Of a stretch of 64,000 bases of DNA, positions 62,158 through 64,000 are shown piece after piece. The stretch is from Bradyrhizobium sp. MOS002. GTDB lineage: Bacteria > Pseudomonadota > Alphaproteobacteria > Rhizobiales > Xanthobacteraceae. The translations under genes and the position numbers were made by a program. The notes under the pieces are model-generated. The model was not told where the DNA came from. It was given only the letters and a program-made list of their open reading frames with translations, and searched no databases. The stretch spans positions 372,001 through 436,000 of the forward strand of contig NZ_PYFX01000002.1 of assembly GCF_003020115.1 (NCBI RefSeq). The letters run 5' to 3'. Position 1 is the stretch's first letter. Every line of letters begins with the position of its first letter.

Positions 62158-62712
62158 ATGGACTCTTTCGAACTGAACAAGATTCTCGGTGCTGTGCTCG
62201 GCACCTGTCTCTTTCTGCTGGTGACGAGCTTTACCGCGAGTGCGCTGTTCTCGCCCAAGATGCCGGAAAAGCCGGGCTTCGAGATCGCCGTGAAGGAAGA
62301 CGCCGGTCACGGCAAGGAAGGCGGCGCTGCCGCCGCGGCTGCCGAGCCGATCGAAAAGCTGCTCCAGACCGCCTCGGTCGAGAAGGGCGCTTCCGCCGCC
62401 AAGAAATGCGGCGCCTGCCACACCTTCGAGAAGGGCGGCCCGAACCGTGTCGGTCCCAACCTCTATGGCGTCGTCGGCGAGGTGAGGGGCGAGGGCCGCA
62501 ACGGCTTCAACTTCTCGGCCGCAATGAAGGCCAAGGGCGGCACCTGGACGTTCGACGATCTCAACAAGTTCATTGCCAGCCCGAAGGGCTTCATCCCGGG
62601 GACCGCAATGGGCTTCGCCGGCATTCCCAAGGATTCCGAGCGCGCCGACGTCATTGCCTATCTGAATTCGCTGTCGGAGCATCCGCAGCCGCTGCCGACG
62701 GCCTCGAAATAA
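62158..62712 (+). CDS. cycM: Membrane-anchored cytochrome c (CycM)
   Basis: A 184-residue protein, the same size as CycM of B. japonicum. The start MDSFELNKILGAVLGTCLFL forms an uncleaved signal anchor. A hinge rich in Ala, Lys and Glu follows (about 45-75). The haem site is CGACH in KKCGACHTF, and the distal Met lies in the GTAMGFAGI region. In B. japonicum CycM carries electrons from the bc1 complex to the aa3 oxidase. It is monocistronic with a very good terminator. Confidence 0.93.
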   Translation: MDSFELNKILGAVLGTCLFLLVTSFTASALFSPKMPEKPGFEIAVKEDAGHGKEGGAAAAAAEPIEKLLQTASVEKGASAAKKCGACHTFEKGGPNRVGPNLYGVVGEVRGEGRNGFNFSAAMKAKGGTWTFDDLNKFIASPKGFIPGTAMGFAGIPKDSERADVIAYLNSLSEHPQPLPTASK

Positions 62713-62736
62713 GGGCCTCGAAAACCCTCTTGGAAT

Positions 62737-62766
62737 AAACGGCCAGGCTGAAAAGCCTGGCCGTTT
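62737..62766 (+). terminator. Rho-independent terminator of cycM
   Basis: AAACGGCCAGGCT (62737-62749), a GAAA loop, and AGCCTGGCCGTTT (62754-62766) form a 13-bp perfect stem ending in TTT, 25 bases beyond the stop. The flanking A and T runs allow action in both directions. Confidence 0.9.
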
Positions 62767-62922
62767 GCTTATCCGGGCCTCGCGGCGTTGTTATCGGGGC
62801 GTTTGGCCGCAGCGATCGGCCAGCCGGCCTTCCAAGATGAGGAAAAAGCAACATATTCCGTCGAAACCTCGCCTATATTGGGACCTTAAAGGAGTAGCCT
62901 CCTTCAAGACAGGAATGTTGAT

Positions 62923-64000
62923 TTGGCCATTACCCGACGCGATCTCCTGCTCACTGGCACCGCTGCCGCAGCGCTCCCCGCCCTTGGTTCCGTAGGGGGC
63001 CTTCCCGTCGTCGGCGCGGCACACGCGCAATCCGCCAGCGAACTCACCTGGCGGCACGCGCTGTCGCTGTTCGGACAGGTCAAGTATCCCGCGGACTTCA
63101 AGCGCTTCGACTACGTCAATCCGGAAGCGCCCAAAGGCGGCGTCGCGCGCCAGATCGCCGTCGGCACATTCGACAATTTCAACATCGTCGTCTCCGGTGT
63201 GAAGGGGCAGGTCGCCGGTGCCGTGGCATTCATCTACGAATCCCTCACGACGGCCTCGCTCGACGAAGTCTCGACCGAGTACGGCGCGCTGGCCGAGGCC
63301 GTCAGCCATCCGGACGATTTCTCCTTCGTGACTTACCGCTTGCGGTCGCAAGCCAAATGGCATGACGGCAAGCCTGTAACCGCAGACGACGTGATCTTCT
63401 CGCTCGATTCCTTCAAGAAGCACCACCCGCAATACTCGGCCTATTACAGCCATGTGACGAAGGCCGAGAAGGTCGGCGAGCGCGAGGTGAAGTTCGTGTT
63501 CGATGCGCCGGGCAACCGCGAATTGCCGCAGATCGTCGGGCAGCTCACGGTCCTGCCGAAGCATTGGTGGGAGGGCACGGATGCGCAGGGCCGCAAGCGC
63601 GATGTCTCTGCCACCACACTCGAAGTGCCGCTGGGTTCGGGCCCCTACAGGGTCAAGGAATTCGTTGCCGGACGGTCGATCGCGCTGGAGCGCGTCAAGG
63701 ATTATTGGGGGCGCGACCTCGCGGCCAATGTGGGCCGTAATAATTTCGACGAACTGCGCTACGAGTATTTCCGTGACGCCACAGTGGCGATCGAGGCTTT
63801 CAAGGCCGATCAGGTCGATTGGCGCACCGAGAACAGCGCGAAGAACTGGGCAACGGCCTACGACTTCCCGGCTGTCACCGAAAAGCGCGTCCTCCTCGAG
63901 GAGTTCGCCAATCGAAGCTCGGGAGTCATGCAGGCCTTCGTGCCAAACCTGCGCCGTGCCAAGTTCAAAGATCCGCGCGTGCGACGCGCGCTCAATTACG
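62923..64000 (+). CDS. YejA-like peptide ABC transporter binding protein (3' end outside window)
   Basis: An open frame from a TTG at 62923 (AGGA about 8 bases upstream) to the window edge, 359 codons visible. The start MAITRRDLLLTGTAAAA carries a twin-arginine-type RR motif, with cleavage after AAHA. LFGQVKYPADFKRFDYVNPE is typical of YejA, and WHDGKPVTADDVIFSLDSFK is the SBP family 5 signature. It should bind oligopeptides or peptide antibiotics in the periplasm for a YejBEF-type importer, whose genes would lie to the right. Confidence 0.88.
   Translation, partial: MAITRRDLLLTGTAAAALPALGSVGGLPVVGAAHAQSASELTWRHALSLFGQVKYPADFKRFDYVNPEAPKGGVARQIAVGTFDNFNIVVSGVKGQVAGAVAFIYESLTTASLDEVSTEYGALAEAVSHPDDFSFVTYRLRSQAKWHDGKPVTADDVIFSLDSFKKHHPQYSAYYSHVTKAEKVGEREVKFVFDAPGNRELPQIVGQLTVLPKHWWEGTDAQGRKRDVSATTLEVPLGSGPYRVKEFVAGRSIALERVKDYWGRDLAANVGRNNFDELRYEYFRDATVAIEAFKADQVDWRTENSAKNWATAYDFPAVTEKRVLLEEFANRSSGVMQAFVPNLRRAKFKDPRVRRALNY

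Overview
The window looks like a chromosomal segment of a Bradyrhizobium or very close alphaproteobacterial relative. It is GC-rich with strongly biased third codon positions, so long antisense reading frames are common. It has several ABC systems of the branched-chain amino acid (HAAT/Liv) type, a membrane-anchored cytochrome c that fits CycM of Bradyrhizobium japonicum (184 aa), a pim-type dicarboxylate beta-oxidation operon as described in Rhodopseudomonas palustris, and many short palindromic intergenic repeats. No rRNA, tRNA, CRISPR array, transposase or prophage was recognised. Both edges cut genes.

Layout. 1-3.7 kb: small genes (DUF3307 membrane protein, a hypothetical, a YkgJ-type Cys-cluster protein) and a WYL-domain regulator divergent from a glutathione transferase, with two matching palindromes between them. 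4-21.7 kb: an aromatic-acid cluster. One minus-strand operon encodes a crotonase, a feruloyl-CoA synthase-like ligase, an SDR, a 4HBT thioesterase and an ABC binding protein. A second encodes a TRAP transporter (DctP, DctQ, DctM) plus a DUF3237 protein. Divergent from that is pobA (4-hydroxybenzoate 3-hydroxylase), and further on a Liv-type transporter (LivH, a LivM-LivG fusion, LivF) stands divergent from a MarR regulator. A HigB/HigA-like toxin-antitoxin pair sits inside the cluster. Related AT-rich motifs (GTTAT...ATAAC type) occur at three of the control regions, so I infer a single MarR/CouR-like regulon for uptake and conversion of hydroxycinnamates to 4-hydroxybenzoate and protocatechuate.

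21.7-25.4 kb: a PAS-PAS-GGDEF-EAL protein and a glycerate 2-kinase. 25.5-33.1 kb: a complete second Liv transporter with three tandem paralogous binding proteins, two of them followed closely, and one at about 100 nt, by strong hairpin terminators. 33.1-42.7 kb: an IclR regulator divergent from a pimF-A-B-C-D-like operon and a trailing SDR; a perfect 19-bp palindrome lies in the shared promoter.

42.7-54 kb is a miscellaneous stretch: an SGNH-like protein with a frameshifted MBOAT acyltransferase, glycerol kinase, a penicillin-acylase-family Ntn hydrolase, a GNAT protein, small secreted proteins, a second GST and a DUF3592 membrane protein. 54-64 kb is housekeeping: metF-metH, a luciferase-like monooxygenase, kdsB-pheA, cycM and the start of a YejA-like peptide-binding protein that runs off the window.
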